This document shows, piece after piece, positions 8,926 to 17,704 of a DNA stretch of 64,000 bases; the stretch's first letter is position 1; every line of letters begins with the position of its first letter. Source of the stretch: Paenibacillus taihuensis. GTDB taxonomy: Bacteria > Bacillota > Bacilli > Paenibacillales > Paenibacillaceae. Below the pieces are notes generated by a model that searched no databases, was not told the origin of the DNA, and saw nothing but the letters and a program-made list of their open reading frames with translations. Position numbers and translations under genes: made by a program. The DNA lies in NCBI RefSeq assembly GCF_003386535.1, contig NZ_QTTN01000036.1, positions 1 to 64,000 on the forward strand, written 5' to 3'.

Positions 8926-10158
8926 ATGGAAACCAATCAGATTATTGAACGGACCGCACGTGAAGCTTATGGTCGATTGCTCTCCTATCTGGCTGTGAAT
9001 TGGCGAGATCTGCAGGCTGTAGAGGATGCCATTGGAGATGCTTTTCTTGCTGCGCTAGAAACTTGGCCACAGGTCGGAGTACCGGACAAACCTGAGGCGT
9101 GGCTGCTTACTACCGCCCGCAGGAGGCTTATCGACCGAGCGCGACGTACCCGTGTTTCCGATGGCGCGCTGCCAACACTGCTTGCCATGTCGGAAGATAC
9201 TCCGTTCATGATTTCTTCCAATGCTTCCTTTCCAGACGAACGACTCAAGATGATGTTTCTGTGTACTCATCCGGCAATTGATCCTGTGATGCGAACGCCG
9301 CTGATGCTGCAAACTGTACTTGGCATCGATGCAGCTCGAATCGCGTCTGCGTTCATCGTCAAGCCTTCTACCATGAGTCAGCGGCTCACTCGGGCCAAAG
9401 CCAAAATCCGTGCCGATCGCCACACCTTTGAAATGCCTGATGCAGAAGAAATCTCGGAGCGTCTCGAGCCTGTTCTGGAGGCCATCTATGCTGCTTACGG
9501 AAGCGGGTGGGACGAGGCAACTATTGCGGATTCGCCGCGCAGAGGATTAGCGGAGGAGAGCATTTATCTGGGAAAGCTGCTTCTCCCATTCGCCTCTCGA
9601 GAACCGGAGGTTTATGGTCTCCTAGCGCTAATGCTGCACTGTGAGGCGCGACGTGAGGCAAGACAGGATGACGAGGGGAATTACATTCCGCTTACTGAAC
9701 AAGGATGCGCGCAGTGGAACCAATCTTTGATATTGGAGGCGGAGCGTTATCTACATAACGCTTCGCAAGCAGGCAGAGTTGGCCGTTTTCAGCTGATGGC
9801 TGCCATTCAATCCGTGCATGCACAACGTTTACGGACGGGGCGTATTGAGTGGGAAGCGATTGCTCAGCTATATGAAGGCCTCATTCACATCCACCCTACA
9901 CTAGGCGCATTAGTCGGTCGAGCTGCTGCGGTTGCTGAGGCATATGGAACGGAACGAGGCATTGCCCTACTGGAAGCTATTCCATCTGAAGAGGCAGTGA
10001 ACTATCAGCCATATTGGGCGCTTTCCGGTCACTTGTACAAGGTGATGCATCGAGATGAAGAGGCCATTCATGCTTATAGCCTCGCAATTGGACTAAGCAC
10101 GGATGTTTCGGTTCGGCAGTTTCTGAAGCGCAAAGCATCCGAAATGGATTTTGCATAA
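8926..10158 (+). CDS. ECF42-type sigma factor with C-terminal TPR extension
   Basis: A 410-residue RNA polymerase sigma factor. Region 2 lies near residues 5-75 (AVEDAIGDAFLAALETWP, then PEAWLLTTARRRLIDRAR) and region 4 near 110-165 (MSQRLTRAKAKIRADR). The remaining ~240 residues are an alpha-helical, TPR-like extension (SEEAVNYQPYWALSGHLYK, DEEAIHAYSLAIGLS). This architecture beside a DGPF gene is the hallmark of group ECF42, where the extension is thought to replace an anti-sigma factor; none is encoded nearby. With no strong ribosome binding site and a 7-bp gap, it is probably translationally coupled to the DGPF gene. Confidence 0.9.
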   Translation: METNQIIERTAREAYGRLLSYLAVNWRDLQAVEDAIGDAFLAALETWPQVGVPDKPEAWLLTTARRRLIDRARRTRVSDGALPTLLAMSEDTPFMISSNASFPDERLKMMFLCTHPAIDPVMRTPLMLQTVLGIDAARIASAFIVKPSTMSQRLTRAKAKIRADRHTFEMPDAEEISERLEPVLEAIYAAYGSGWDEATIADSPRRGLAEESIYLGKLLLPFASREPEVYGLLALMLHCEARREARQDDEGNYIPLTEQGCAQWNQSLILEAERYLHNASQAGRVGRFQLMAAIQSVHAQRLRTGRIEWEAIAQLYEGLIHIHPTLGALVGRAAAVAEAYGTERGIALLEAIPSEEAVNYQPYWALSGHLYKVMHRDEEAIHAYSLAIGLSTDVSVRQFLKRKASEMDFA

Positions 10159-10211
10159 AACGTATCTCGAATACTCCATGGAATGGTTTGGAAAAAATGA
10201 TAAGGAGTCGA

Positions 10212-10613
10212 ATGTGGATGGCGACTGAGAGCTGGGCGAACAAAATTACCGAAATTTCATTGTTTGTAGAAGATTTGCTTAGGGCGAAGGCATTCTATCA
10301 AGAAACGTTCAATCTTGGGATCATCTATGAAGATGAATACTGCGCGGTGTTCGATTATGGCAATACGTGCATTAATCTGTTAGACCAATCACAAGCCCAG
10401 GAATTGATTGAACCCGCTCAGGTTAGGCGAAGCGGGGATGGTGCTCGGTTCCAGTTCACGATTCAAGTGCCGGATGTTGACCAGGTATGCGAAGAGCTGG
10501 GAAGGAGAGGCGTTCAGCTATTGAATGGACCGGTAACTTGCCCTTGGGGGCGCCGGACGGCTTGTTTCGCTGATCCAGACGGACATGTGTGGGAGATCGC
10601 ACAGGTGCTGTAA
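10212..10613 (+). CDS. VOC/glyoxalase-fold protein
   Basis: A protein of about 133 residues of the vicinal-oxygen-chelate superfamily: ITEISLFVEDLLRAKAFYQE at the start, a central FQFTIQVPDVDQVCEEL, and ACFADPDGHVWEIAQ at the end. This size range includes bleomycin/fosfomycin-resistance-like proteins and uncharacterised dioxygenase-like enzymes; substrate cannot be read from sequence. AAGGAG lies 4 nt before ATG 10212 and 10 nt before ATG 10218, so either may be used. It follows the ECF42 sigma gene by 53 bp on the same strand and may belong to its regulon. Confidence 0.8.
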   Translation: MWMATESWANKITEISLFVEDLLRAKAFYQETFNLGIIYEDEYCAVFDYGNTCINLLDQSQAQELIEPAQVRRSGDGARFQFTIQVPDVDQVCEELGRRGVQLLNGPVTCPWGRRTACFADPDGHVWEIAQVL

Positions 10614-10657
10614 TGATTTGGGGTACCTGCATAAACTTATAAAATGAGGTCATTATT

Positions 10658-11032
10658 ATGGATGAAATACTTGCTCGAATGAAGCATAAACATGGCCGGG
10701 TAAGGGATGGAAAGCGCCATATCTGGGATGTTGAGAAGCTGTGGGAATTATCCAAGAACTTGCCTGTTCATATAATCATGATTGACTCCATAAAGGAGCT
10801 CGACCAAGATTGTTGGTTTGCGGATAGCAAGAATACGTCTGTTCCAACTATACGAAATGTTGCACTTCATTGTCAGCGAATCATCAATGCAAACATGGAT
10901 TATCCCATATTATTATGTTCAGATGGACAGCTAATTGATGGGGGACATCGAATTGCAAAAGCATTAATTGACGGGAAAAGTGAAATTAATGCTATCTACA
11001 TTACATTGCCTCCGGCGGATGTAATTCAATAA
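10658..11032 (+). CDS. ParB/sulfiredoxin-fold domain protein
   Basis: A 124-residue protein whose C-terminal half has the ParB-N/Srx-like motif LLCSDGQLIDGGHRIAKAL, in which G(G/E)HR binds nucleotide in ParB-family CTPases. There is no helix-turn-helix or centromere-binding domain, so this is not a chromosome-partition ParB; small stand-alone members are uncharacterised. TGAGGT is 8 nt before the ATG. Confidence 0.75.
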   Translation: MDEILARMKHKHGRVRDGKRHIWDVEKLWELSKNLPVHIIMIDSIKELDQDCWFADSKNTSVPTIRNVALHCQRIINANMDYPILLCSDGQLIDGGHRIAKALIDGKSEINAIYITLPPADVIQ

Positions 11033-11077
11033 ATGTTTTAGGTAGCTTGTTTAACAGAGATTGGAAGGGGTTCTATA

Positions 11078-11509
11078 ATGTCGACGAAGCTAGTTGGAGC
11101 AGCAGCCGTTATTTTGGACGCAGAGGGCAGAATTCTCTTGGTGAAACATAACTATGGGAAATTCAATTGGGAGATTCCCGGCGGATTATCAGAGAAGGAT
11201 GAGTCAGCGGAAGATACGGCGAAGAGAGAGGTATTCGAAGAAACGGGCTTAGAAGTTACTGTAGGTCGCTTAACCGGTGTATATTACGAGTCTGCCCATG
11301 ACATGCATCATTTTGCCTTCATTTGTACGATTAACGACAATCAGGAGCCACAGCCAGACGCCAAGGAAGTTACGGAGTGTAAGTATTTCAGTATTGATGA
11401 TCTACCTCGGCCTATTAGCGACTTTACTGTGAAGAGAATACAGGAAGCATTGAATCCTAATTACACTCATTTGTTCCATAATATTGGACCAAGGCAGTGG
11501 TTTGAATAA
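11078..11509 (+). CDS. NUDIX hydrolase
   Basis: A 143-residue NUDIX hydrolase with a complete Nudix box from residue ~28: GG(LSEKD)E(SAEDTAK)REVFEETGL, carrying the REx2EE metal ligands. Members hydrolyse nucleoside diphosphates linked to another moiety; the substrate is not predictable. AAGGGG is 8 nt before the ATG. It is one of two NUDIX genes in the window; the other, at 26554, has a changed box. Confidence 0.9.
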   Translation: MSTKLVGAAAVILDAEGRILLVKHNYGKFNWEIPGGLSEKDESAEDTAKREVFEETGLEVTVGRLTGVYYESAHDMHHFAFICTINDNQEPQPDAKEVTECKYFSIDDLPRPISDFTVKRIQEALNPNYTHLFHNIGPRQWFE

Positions 11510-11514
11510 ACTCT

Positions 11515-11784
11515 ATGTTAAATTGGTTAGTAGAAATCGCTAAACCTCAATCAAATGAAAATCTTTCGAATCGGCAATATAAGATGAAAAGGCTTGATTC
11601 ATCTACTGATCTAAGTGACATGAGCGAAGTTGCTCAACTATTTGCTGCATATTCAGTGATCATCGGCTCGGATACATTGACTCAAATTCCAACTCCGAAT
11701 GAGAAATCCATTCATACCATCACCTCAGAAATTACACCTCATTTCTCTGATGTGAAAGGGCTACATGATGCAATGAGGTGCTGA
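11515..11784 (+). CDS. Hypothetical small ORF, doubtful
   Basis: An 89-residue reading frame beginning 6 bp after the NUDIX stop, without a ribosome binding site of its own. Residues (...DMSEVAQLFAAYSVIIGSD...) match nothing I recognise. It ends at a TGA overlapping the next frame. The two short frames 11515-11784 and 11778-12173 may be pieces of decayed sequence. Confidence 0.3.
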   Translation: MLNWLVEIAKPQSNENLSNRQYKMKRLDSSTDLSDMSEVAQLFAAYSVIIGSDTLTQIPTPNEKSIHTITSEITPHFSDVKGLHDAMRC

Positions 11785-12173
11785 GACAGATCAATGTTAA
11801 GGGACTGAAACCTGCGTCCAAAGAAATGATTATTAATAAGCTCCATGATGGAATATATCCTGTAGTAACGGATTTATATCGAAGTGATGACTTAAATCTC
11901 GCTACGGGAAGAAGGCGTCTAAAGTATTTTGCCATTCGACAAGAACGAATAGATCCTCTTCATAATCGGGAGACCGAGAAGCTCAAAGACTTCTTCCAGA
12001 GCACCTATTTTGCAGATACGGGGTCAGTCTTCTTGTGTCCAACAGGGTGGTTGCTCGAGGCTAATTTAAGTGAATCCGTTGCGATTCGTACGTTCTGTGC
12101 TTTTGCAAATTCGACTATTCTTGTCGTTGATGCGGACGACAATCGAATTGTAGGGCTAGATATTTATGCTTAA
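11778..12173 (+). CDS. Hypothetical ORF, possibly a gene remnant
   Basis: A 131-residue frame opening at a GTG that overlaps the stop of the preceding frame, with no good ribosome binding site. The segment LKPASKEMIINKLHDGIYPV weakly recalls the GxxPTxENIxxGxYPL stretch near the end of PstS-like binding proteins, but the rest does not follow that family. It may be a chimeric remnant. Confidence 0.35.
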   Translation: MLRQINVKGLKPASKEMIINKLHDGIYPVVTDLYRSDDLNLATGRRRLKYFAIRQERIDPLHNRETEKLKDFFQSTYFADTGSVFLCPTGWLLEANLSESVAIRTFCAFANSTILVVDADDNRIVGLDIYA

Positions 12174-12274
12174 CAGCAGCAACATCGCGGATGCACAATA
12201 ACACACAAACGGATACATGAAGGAGCGGGGTTGAACTGGAGGACTTAATCAAGGCGTACGCCTCAGGATACACC

Positions 12275-12841
12275 ATGCTTCGGGAGGCCATCGAAGGATT
12301 GACCGAGAAAGAGCTTCGTTTCAAGCCGGCACCGGATCAATGGAGCATTCATCAAATTCTGATTCATGTAACGGATTCAGAGGTTTCATCCACATCACGA
12401 CTGAAGAGGGTTCTGGCAGAGGATGAACCGATGCTGAATTCGTTCGACCAAGATGCATGGGCGAGGAACTTGGGGTACGATGTGTTGGATCGGGAGCAGT
12501 ATCTATTGTTATTCAAAATATTACGTTCTACTATGCAGACCATACTTGATAATCTGAGCGATGAGCAAAGCGAGCGGGTTGGGGTATATCCGGATCAGCA
12601 GCGGTTCACCTTTAAGGAATTATTGTATTACCGCGTAGAGCATGTGCGTACTCACATCACTCAGATTGAAAGAGTCAAGCAGGCATATCGCAAGCACTTA
12701 GCAGGTACGAACGACAGTCGGTCAATTAGATCGGCTGTTTTTTTGGTGAAGATGAGGGATTCATTAGATTCAATATTTACAGAACCGAAACAAAGCAGTA
12801 AAATTAACGAGCAAGTAAGTTGTATACAAGTATACTTGTAG
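12275..12841 (+). CDS. DinB-superfamily protein with disturbed ends
   Basis: A four-helix DinB/YfiT-like metal-dependent fold: LRFKPAPDQWSIHQILIHVTD holds the first conserved His, VEHVRTHITQIERVKQ the C-terminal pair. Family similarity extends upstream of ATG 12275 to about 12236 (ELEDLIKAYASGYT in the same frame). That stretch has no standard start in frame; an AAGGAG-spaced TTG at 12231 is out of frame. At the 3' end the frame runs through a rho-independent terminator (12714-12744) and into the gnd operator, so the normal stop near 12710 was probably lost to a frameshift. The gene may be damaged. Confidence 0.6.
   Translation: MLREAIEGLTEKELRFKPAPDQWSIHQILIHVTDSEVSSTSRLKRVLAEDEPMLNSFDQDAWARNLGYDVLDREQYLLLFKILRSTMQTILDNLSDEQSERVGVYPDQQRFTFKELLYYRVEHVRTHITQIERVKQAYRKHLAGTNDSRSIRSAVFLVKMRDSLDSIFTEPKQSSKINEQVSCIQVYL
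12714..12744 (+). terminator. Rho-independent terminator inside the DinB 3' extension
   Basis: ACAGTCGGTC pairs with GATCGGCTGT (two G/T pairs) across a 5-nt loop and is followed by seven T. It is the natural end of the DinB transcript, although the open frame continues past it. Confidence 0.75.
12825..12840. promoter_or_regulatory. GntR-type operator upstream of gnd
   Basis: TACAAGTATACTTGTA is a perfect 16-bp palindrome 22 bp before the gnd start. It shares the CTTGTATACAAG-type core of the known Bacillus subtilis GntR operator. With gntR one gene downstream and a related palindrome before gntP, gluconate-responsive repression of gnd is likely. Confidence 0.75.
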
Positions 12842-12862
12842 AATCAAATAGAGGTGAAAACA

Positions 12863-13759
12863 ATGAAGATAGGTATGATCGGTCTTGGAAAAATGGGCTA
12901 TAATCTCGTGCAAAATTTGCTCCGTAACGGGCATGAGGTTGTTGTGAACGATGTGAATCCTGAACCAGGCCAGCAGCTTGCGAAGGTTGGCGCAGAGTTT
13001 GCCGCATCGATTGAGGAAGTTGCCGCGAAGCTGACGACGCCTCGCATCGTGTGGCTGATGGTTCCCGCAGGGAATATTGTTGATCAAGTTATCGACCGTC
13101 TGATCCCAGTGCTCGAAGCAGGGGATATTGTTATCGACGGAGGCAATTCTCATTATAAGGAATCGATCGCTCGCGCAGAGCGACTTAGCGCGAAAGGCAT
13201 TCAATTCTTCGATGTTGGCACGTCGGGCGGGACGGAAGGCGCAGCGCAAGGCGGCTGCTTCATGATCGGCGGCGATCGGGTGACATTCGGCGTCATTGAA
13301 CCGCTTTTCCAGGCGATTGCCATTGATAATGGTTACCTGTTTGCAGGCAAGATCGGCAGCGGGCATTTTCTGAAAATGGTCCACAACGGGATCGAGTATG
13401 GCATGATGCAGGCCATTGCTGAAGGGTTCGAAGTGCTGTCGAAGAGCGATTTTGATTACAACTATGAGGATGTTGCTCGTGTTTGGTCGAACGGTTCGGT
13501 CATTCGGAGCTGGCTCATGGAGCTGACAGAGAACGCGTTCTCGAAAGATCCGCAGCTGGACGGCATTCGCGGTGTTATGCAGAGCTCGGGCGAGGGCAAA
13601 TGGACAGTCGAAACAGCGCTTGATCTTGAAGCAAGCACGCCGGTTATTGCGCTCTCGCTGCTCATGCGTTACCGTTCGCTTGAAACGGATACGTTCCATG
13701 GCAAAGTCGTAGCTGCACTGCGCAATGAATTTGGCGGTCATGCCGTCGTTCGTTCATAA
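12863..13759 (+). CDS. gnd: 6-phosphogluconate dehydrogenase, short (GntZ/YqeC-like) type
   Basis: A cytosolic enzyme of 298 residues that oxidatively decarboxylates 6-phosphogluconate to ribulose 5-phosphate. It has the N-terminal Rossmann motif GMIGLGKMGYNL, the substrate motif VGTSGGTEGAAQGGCFMIGG and catalytic KMVHNGIEY. The ~300-residue length marks the short class, often NAD-linked, rather than the ~470-residue NADP enzyme. ATG 12863 is preferred to the GTG at 12854 because GAGGTG then sits 6 nt upstream. It opens the gluconate gene group. Confidence 0.92.
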   Translation: MKIGMIGLGKMGYNLVQNLLRNGHEVVVNDVNPEPGQQLAKVGAEFAASIEEVAAKLTTPRIVWLMVPAGNIVDQVIDRLIPVLEAGDIVIDGGNSHYKESIARAERLSAKGIQFFDVGTSGGTEGAAQGGCFMIGGDRVTFGVIEPLFQAIAIDNGYLFAGKIGSGHFLKMVHNGIEYGMMQAIAEGFEVLSKSDFDYNYEDVARVWSNGSVIRSWLMELTENAFSKDPQLDGIRGVMQSSGEGKWTVETALDLEASTPVIALSLLMRYRSLETDTFHGKVVAALRNEFGGHAVVRS

Positions 13760-13882
13760 TCATACGTCCGTCATAGATGATGCATAGTATCAAATCGCGA
13801 ATCTGTGTTACAATCGATAATACTTATTTTATCGTGGTATGACTCATTCAAATTTGATCTGTGTAGGAGAGTTGAACTTAAG

Positions 13883-14554
13883 ATGCGTTATCCTTCCGCT
13901 TGGCTTACTGGTGTTACTCGCGGCGATTCCATCGCTTGTGAATTAAGGCTGCAAATTATTCGAGGAACGATCAAACCGGGCGAAGTGATTTCGGAGAACC
14001 GAGTTGCCGCTGATTACGGCGCTAGCCGCTCTCCGGTTCGTGAAGCAATGAAAACGTTGGGGAGCGAAGGGCTGATCCGTCTGGAACGGATGGGTGCTGT
14101 CGTTCTCGGACTTAGCATGAAGGATCTTGAAGAGCTGTACGATGTCCGCTACTTGATCGAGAGCTTTGCTCAGAAGCGGCTTGGGGAAGGCGGCCATGAA
14201 CAGGTGCTTGTCCATCTCAAACAGCTCATCGACAAAATGGAGCTCGCCGTCAAATACAACGACAGCGTAGAGTTCTCCCATCTTGATTTCACCTTCCACG
14301 AGACGATGATTGTCGGAGCGAAACATACTCGCATTCTCCATCTGTGGAAGAGCATTCGCCATATCGTGCTCACCGTGATGCTGATTACGACGGATGAAAT
14401 TTTCTCGCAAGGGGAAGCGAAGCTGCATGCGGTTATCGAGAAGCACAGAACGCTCGTGCGTGCCATTGAGACCAAGGATGCTGCGGTGATTCAGCAGGTA
14501 GTCGAGAACTATTTTGCCGATTCGAGCATTACATTGCATACAAGTATTACGTAA
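13883..14554 (+). CDS. gntR: GntR-family gluconate operon repressor
   Basis: A 223-residue FadR-type (FCD) GntR regulator. The winged helix near residues 10-75 contains ENRVAADYGASRSPVREAMK and the RLERMGAVVLGL block, nearly identical to the matching block of B. subtilis GntR as I recall it. The C-terminal all-helical domain has the FCD metal/effector His residues (HLDFTFHETM, HRTLVRAI). In Bacillus, gluconate binding releases operator DNA. TAGGAG lies 12 nt before ATG 13883; no better start is visible. It lies inside the operon it probably controls. Confidence 0.92.
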   Translation: MRYPSAWLTGVTRGDSIACELRLQIIRGTIKPGEVISENRVAADYGASRSPVREAMKTLGSEGLIRLERMGAVVLGLSMKDLEELYDVRYLIESFAQKRLGEGGHEQVLVHLKQLIDKMELAVKYNDSVEFSHLDFTFHETMIVGAKHTRILHLWKSIRHIVLTVMLITTDEIFSQGEAKLHAVIEKHRTLVRAIETKDAAVIQQVVENYFADSSITLHTSIT

Positions 14555-14569
14555 GAAGCCGCGGTCGAA

Positions 14570-14586
14570 GCGCTTATTGTAAGCGC
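14570..14586. repeat. Inverted repeat between gntR and gntP
   Basis: GCGCTTA and TAAGCGC are separated by 3 nt, just upstream of the gntP operator palindrome. It could be a second regulator site or an mRNA hairpin; no T-run follows. Similarity to a cre site is weak. Confidence 0.5.
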
Positions 14587-14594
14587 ATTGTCTA

Positions 14595-14608
14595 ACTTGT
14601 CGACAAGT
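14595..14608. promoter_or_regulatory. GntR-type operator upstream of gntP
   Basis: ACTTGTCGACAAGT is a perfect 14-bp palindrome followed by ATAC, matching the core of the 12825-12840 site and the B. subtilis GntR operator. It lies ~100 bp before gntP, suggesting a second controlled promoter inside the gluconate group. Confidence 0.7.
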
Positions 14609-14710
14609 ATACAATAAGTGATACTCACGATTTGATCGACATGTGGAATAACAGCCGCGCGCTAGTCGAACCCTATGTACCGTACAACCAGATTTTACAG
14701 GAGGTTCATA

Positions 14711-16072
14711 ATGAGCAGTATTTTCGGATTCAGTCACGATGTGACCTTAATCATATGGGCGTTCGTCTCGATTGCCTTTCTTGTTACGTTAATTGCCAAA
14801 TTCAAATGGAACCCATTTGTCACGCTGCTCATCTCCGCGCTAATGCTCGGTTTTCTAGCCGGCATGAAGCCAGCTGACGTCGTCAAGGCGGTGACCGGCG
14901 GACTTGGCGGCACGCTTGGCACGATCGCGATCGTCATCGGGCTGGGTACGATGCTCGGGAAGATGATGGCCGAATCCGGAGGTGCCGAGCGAATCGCCAA
15001 TACGATGATTCGTTTATTCGGCGAACGCCGTGTTCACTGGGCGATGCTGATCGTCGGCTTCATTGTCGGCATACCCGTTTTCTTCGAGGTCGGCGTTATT
15101 TTGCTCATACCGATCGTGTTCATTGTGTGGAGAAAGACGAAGAGACCACTGCTGCAGATCGGGATTCCGGTGCTGGCTGGCTTGTCCACCGTACACGGAC
15201 TCGTTCCTCCGCATCCTGCTCCGATGATTGCGATTAATGCCTACGGTGCGGATATCGGCAAAACCATTCTTTACTCGCTGATCGTCGGCCTTCCGACCGC
15301 TATTCTGGCGGGTCCGCTGTTCGGGAAGCTTATTGGCGGCCGTATTTCGGTTGAACCGCCAACGAAGCTGGTCGAGCAGTTCGCAACGTCAGAAGATCGC
15401 AAGCTGCCAGGCTTCGGCATTACGCTGTTTACGATTTTGCTCCCTGTTATTCTGATGCTGATCGGATCGGTAGCTAACATTATTGACCCGCTCGCAACCA
15501 GCAGCTGGACGGTGTTCTGCGAATTTATCGGGAACGAAGTCATCGCGCTGCTGATTGCCGTTGTGTTCTCGTTCTACTCCCTCGGCTTCGCACGCGGCTT
15601 CTCCAAAGAGGATGTATCGCGCTTTGCAAGCGAATGCTTGGCGCCTACGGCTACGATTATTCTGATCATCGGGGCGGGCGGAGCGTTCAAGCAAGTGCTC
15701 ATTACGAGCGGCGTCGGTGATGCTATTGCAGCGCTCGCTACATCGTCGCATGTGAATATCATCTTCTTCGCGTGGTTCATTGCGGCGCTCATTCGTGTTG
15801 CAACTGGGTCGGCGACAATCGCCATGACGACAGCGGCTGGCATTGTGGCACCCATTCTAGGACAGTCGCCTGATGCGAATGTCGAGCTTGTTGTGCTCGC
15901 AACCGGCGCAGGCTCGCTAATTCTGTCGCATGTTAATGACGCCGGTTTCTGGATGGTCAAGGAGTTCTTCAATATGTCCGTGCCGCAGACATTGAAATCG
16001 TGGACGGTGATGGAGACGATCTTGTCTGTCGTCGGCTTGCTATTTATTTTGCTTCTTAGTACAGTTGTTTAA
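14711..16072 (+). CDS. gntP: Gluconate permease, GntP family
   Basis: A polytopic inner-membrane protein of 453 residues that imports gluconate with protons. Roughly 12 hydrophobic segments are visible, with GntP-family blocks such as VGIPVFFEVGVILLIPI, LVPPHPAPMIAINAYGADIG and LSHVNDAGFWMVKEFF. CAGGAGG lies 7 nt before ATG 14711. It is followed 61 bp later by gntK. Operator palindromes upstream imply GntR control. Confidence 0.93.
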   Translation: MSSIFGFSHDVTLIIWAFVSIAFLVTLIAKFKWNPFVTLLISALMLGFLAGMKPADVVKAVTGGLGGTLGTIAIVIGLGTMLGKMMAESGGAERIANTMIRLFGERRVHWAMLIVGFIVGIPVFFEVGVILLIPIVFIVWRKTKRPLLQIGIPVLAGLSTVHGLVPPHPAPMIAINAYGADIGKTILYSLIVGLPTAILAGPLFGKLIGGRISVEPPTKLVEQFATSEDRKLPGFGITLFTILLPVILMLIGSVANIIDPLATSSWTVFCEFIGNEVIALLIAVVFSFYSLGFARGFSKEDVSRFASECLAPTATIILIIGAGGAFKQVLITSGVGDAIAALATSSHVNIIFFAWFIAALIRVATGSATIAMTTAAGIVAPILGQSPDANVELVVLATGAGSLILSHVNDAGFWMVKEFFNMSVPQTLKSWTVMETILSVVGLLFILLLSTVV

Positions 16073-16133
16073 TGTGAAAATTCTGCCTTAGCACTTATAA
16101 AAGCATCCCTCAACGGAAAGAAGGTCCATCCAC

Positions 16134-17681
16134 TTGAGTCAACCTAAGTATATGATTGGAGTTGATATCGGCACAACGAGCACGAAATCCGTGCTGTTTG
16201 AGGAGAACGGAACCGTTGTCGCAAAGTCAGATGAAGGCTACCCGCTGTTTACACCGACAACGTCCATCGCCGAGCAGGATCCCGATCAGATTTTCCGCTC
16301 TGTCCTCCATACATTGAAGAACGTCGTCGCACAGAGCGGTGCGAGAGCCGATCAAATTATGTTCGTCTCGTTCAGCTCAGCGATGCACAGTGTCATTGCT
16401 GTCGATGCCGAAGGGAAGCCGCTGACACGCTGCATCACATGGGGAGACAACCGAAGCGCGGCTTGGTCCGACCGATTGAAAAATGAATTCGGTGGACATA
16501 GCATCTATCTGCGGACTGGAACGCCGATTCACCCGATGTCACCGCTGCCGAAGCTCATGTGGCTCCGTCATGATGAAGAAGCATTATTCAATCGGACAAG
16601 CAAGTTTATTTCGATCAAAGAGTACGTATTTGCACGTCTGTTCGGCGAGTACGTCATCGATTATTCGATCGCTTCGGCGACAGGCATGTTCAATCTCGCC
16701 AATCTCGATTGGGATGAAGAAGCGCTCACGCTCGCAGGCGTGACGAGGGATCGGTTATCGCAGCCCGTGCCGACGACACATGCTTTGAAAGGCATGAATG
16801 CTGCATTCGCCACGGAGATGGGGCTTGATCCATCGACTCCGTTCATCGTCGGCGCAAGTGATGGCGTGCTCTCGAATCTTGGCGTGAACGCCATCGAACC
16901 AGGGGTCGTTGCGGCGACAATCGGCACAAGCGGTGCCATTCGGACGGTCGTGGACAAGCCCGTGACGGATCCGAAGGGACGTATCTTCTGCTACGCGCTC
17001 ACGGATAAGCTGTGGGTCATTGGCGGTGCAGTCAATAACGGCGGCATGCTGCTGCGATGGGCTCGTGATGAGTTTGCGGCATCCGAGGTAGAAACAGCGA
17101 AACGCCTTGGAATCGACCCGTACGATCTGCTTATGCAGATCGCTGCGCAAGTGAAGCCAGGCGCGGACGGCCTGCTGTTCCATCCGTATATGACCGGGGA
17201 ACGGGCGCCGCTCTGGAACTCGAATGCAAGAGGCTCGTTCTTCGGGCTTACGATGCATCATCGCAAGGAACACCTAATTCGCTCCGTGCTGGAAGGGGTT
17301 ATTTTCAACCTGTACACCGTGCTGCTCGCAATGGAGGAAAATATCGGCCGTCCGAGCAAAATTCAAGCGACTGGCGGCTTCGCGCGTTCACCGCTATGGC
17401 GCCAAATGATGGCGGATATTTTCGACCAAGAAGTCGTCGTTCCGGAGAGCTTCGAGAGCTCCTGCCTCGGTGCGGTTGTGCTCGGACTCTATGCGACGGG
17501 CAGAGTCGATTCGCTAGGTGTCGTCTCAAAGATGGTTGGCGCTACGCATGTGCACAAGCCTATCCAAGAGAATGCTGCAATTTATCACCAGCTGCTGCCG
17601 ATCTACATTCGTTTGGCACGCCAGCTCGAGACCGAGTATGAGGCAATCGCGAAGTTTCAGCAGACGTATGCGCAATCTTAA
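16134..17681 (+). CDS. gntK: Gluconokinase, FGGY family
   Basis: A 515-residue FGGY carbohydrate kinase that phosphorylates gluconate to 6-phosphogluconate, the substrate of the adjacent gnd product. The N-terminal phosphate loop is IGVDIGTTSTKSVLF; the ATP-domain motifs are ATIGTSGAIR and ATGGFARSPLWRQMMAD; the GERAPLWNSNARGSFFGL block is typical of gluconokinases. It begins at a TTG with AGAAGG ~9 nt upstream. It is last in the operon and followed by a strong terminator. Confidence 0.93.
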   Translation: MSQPKYMIGVDIGTTSTKSVLFEENGTVVAKSDEGYPLFTPTTSIAEQDPDQIFRSVLHTLKNVVAQSGARADQIMFVSFSSAMHSVIAVDAEGKPLTRCITWGDNRSAAWSDRLKNEFGGHSIYLRTGTPIHPMSPLPKLMWLRHDEEALFNRTSKFISIKEYVFARLFGEYVIDYSIASATGMFNLANLDWDEEALTLAGVTRDRLSQPVPTTHALKGMNAAFATEMGLDPSTPFIVGASDGVLSNLGVNAIEPGVVAATIGTSGAIRTVVDKPVTDPKGRIFCYALTDKLWVIGGAVNNGGMLLRWARDEFAASEVETAKRLGIDPYDLLMQIAAQVKPGADGLLFHPYMTGERAPLWNSNARGSFFGLTMHHRKEHLIRSVLEGVIFNLYTVLLAMEENIGRPSKIQATGGFARSPLWRQMMADIFDQEVVVPESFESSCLGAVVLGLYATGRVDSLGVVSKMVGATHVHKPIQENAAIYHQLLPIYIRLARQLETEYEAIAKFQQTYAQS

Positions 17682-17704
17682 CATGTTGATAGGCTCGCTA
17701 AAGG

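Noticed and set aside
12770-13741. 323-residue minus-strand ORF opposite gnd
   Set aside because: Shadow of a clearly conserved gnd gene; His/Asn/Arg-rich composition without recognisable motif.
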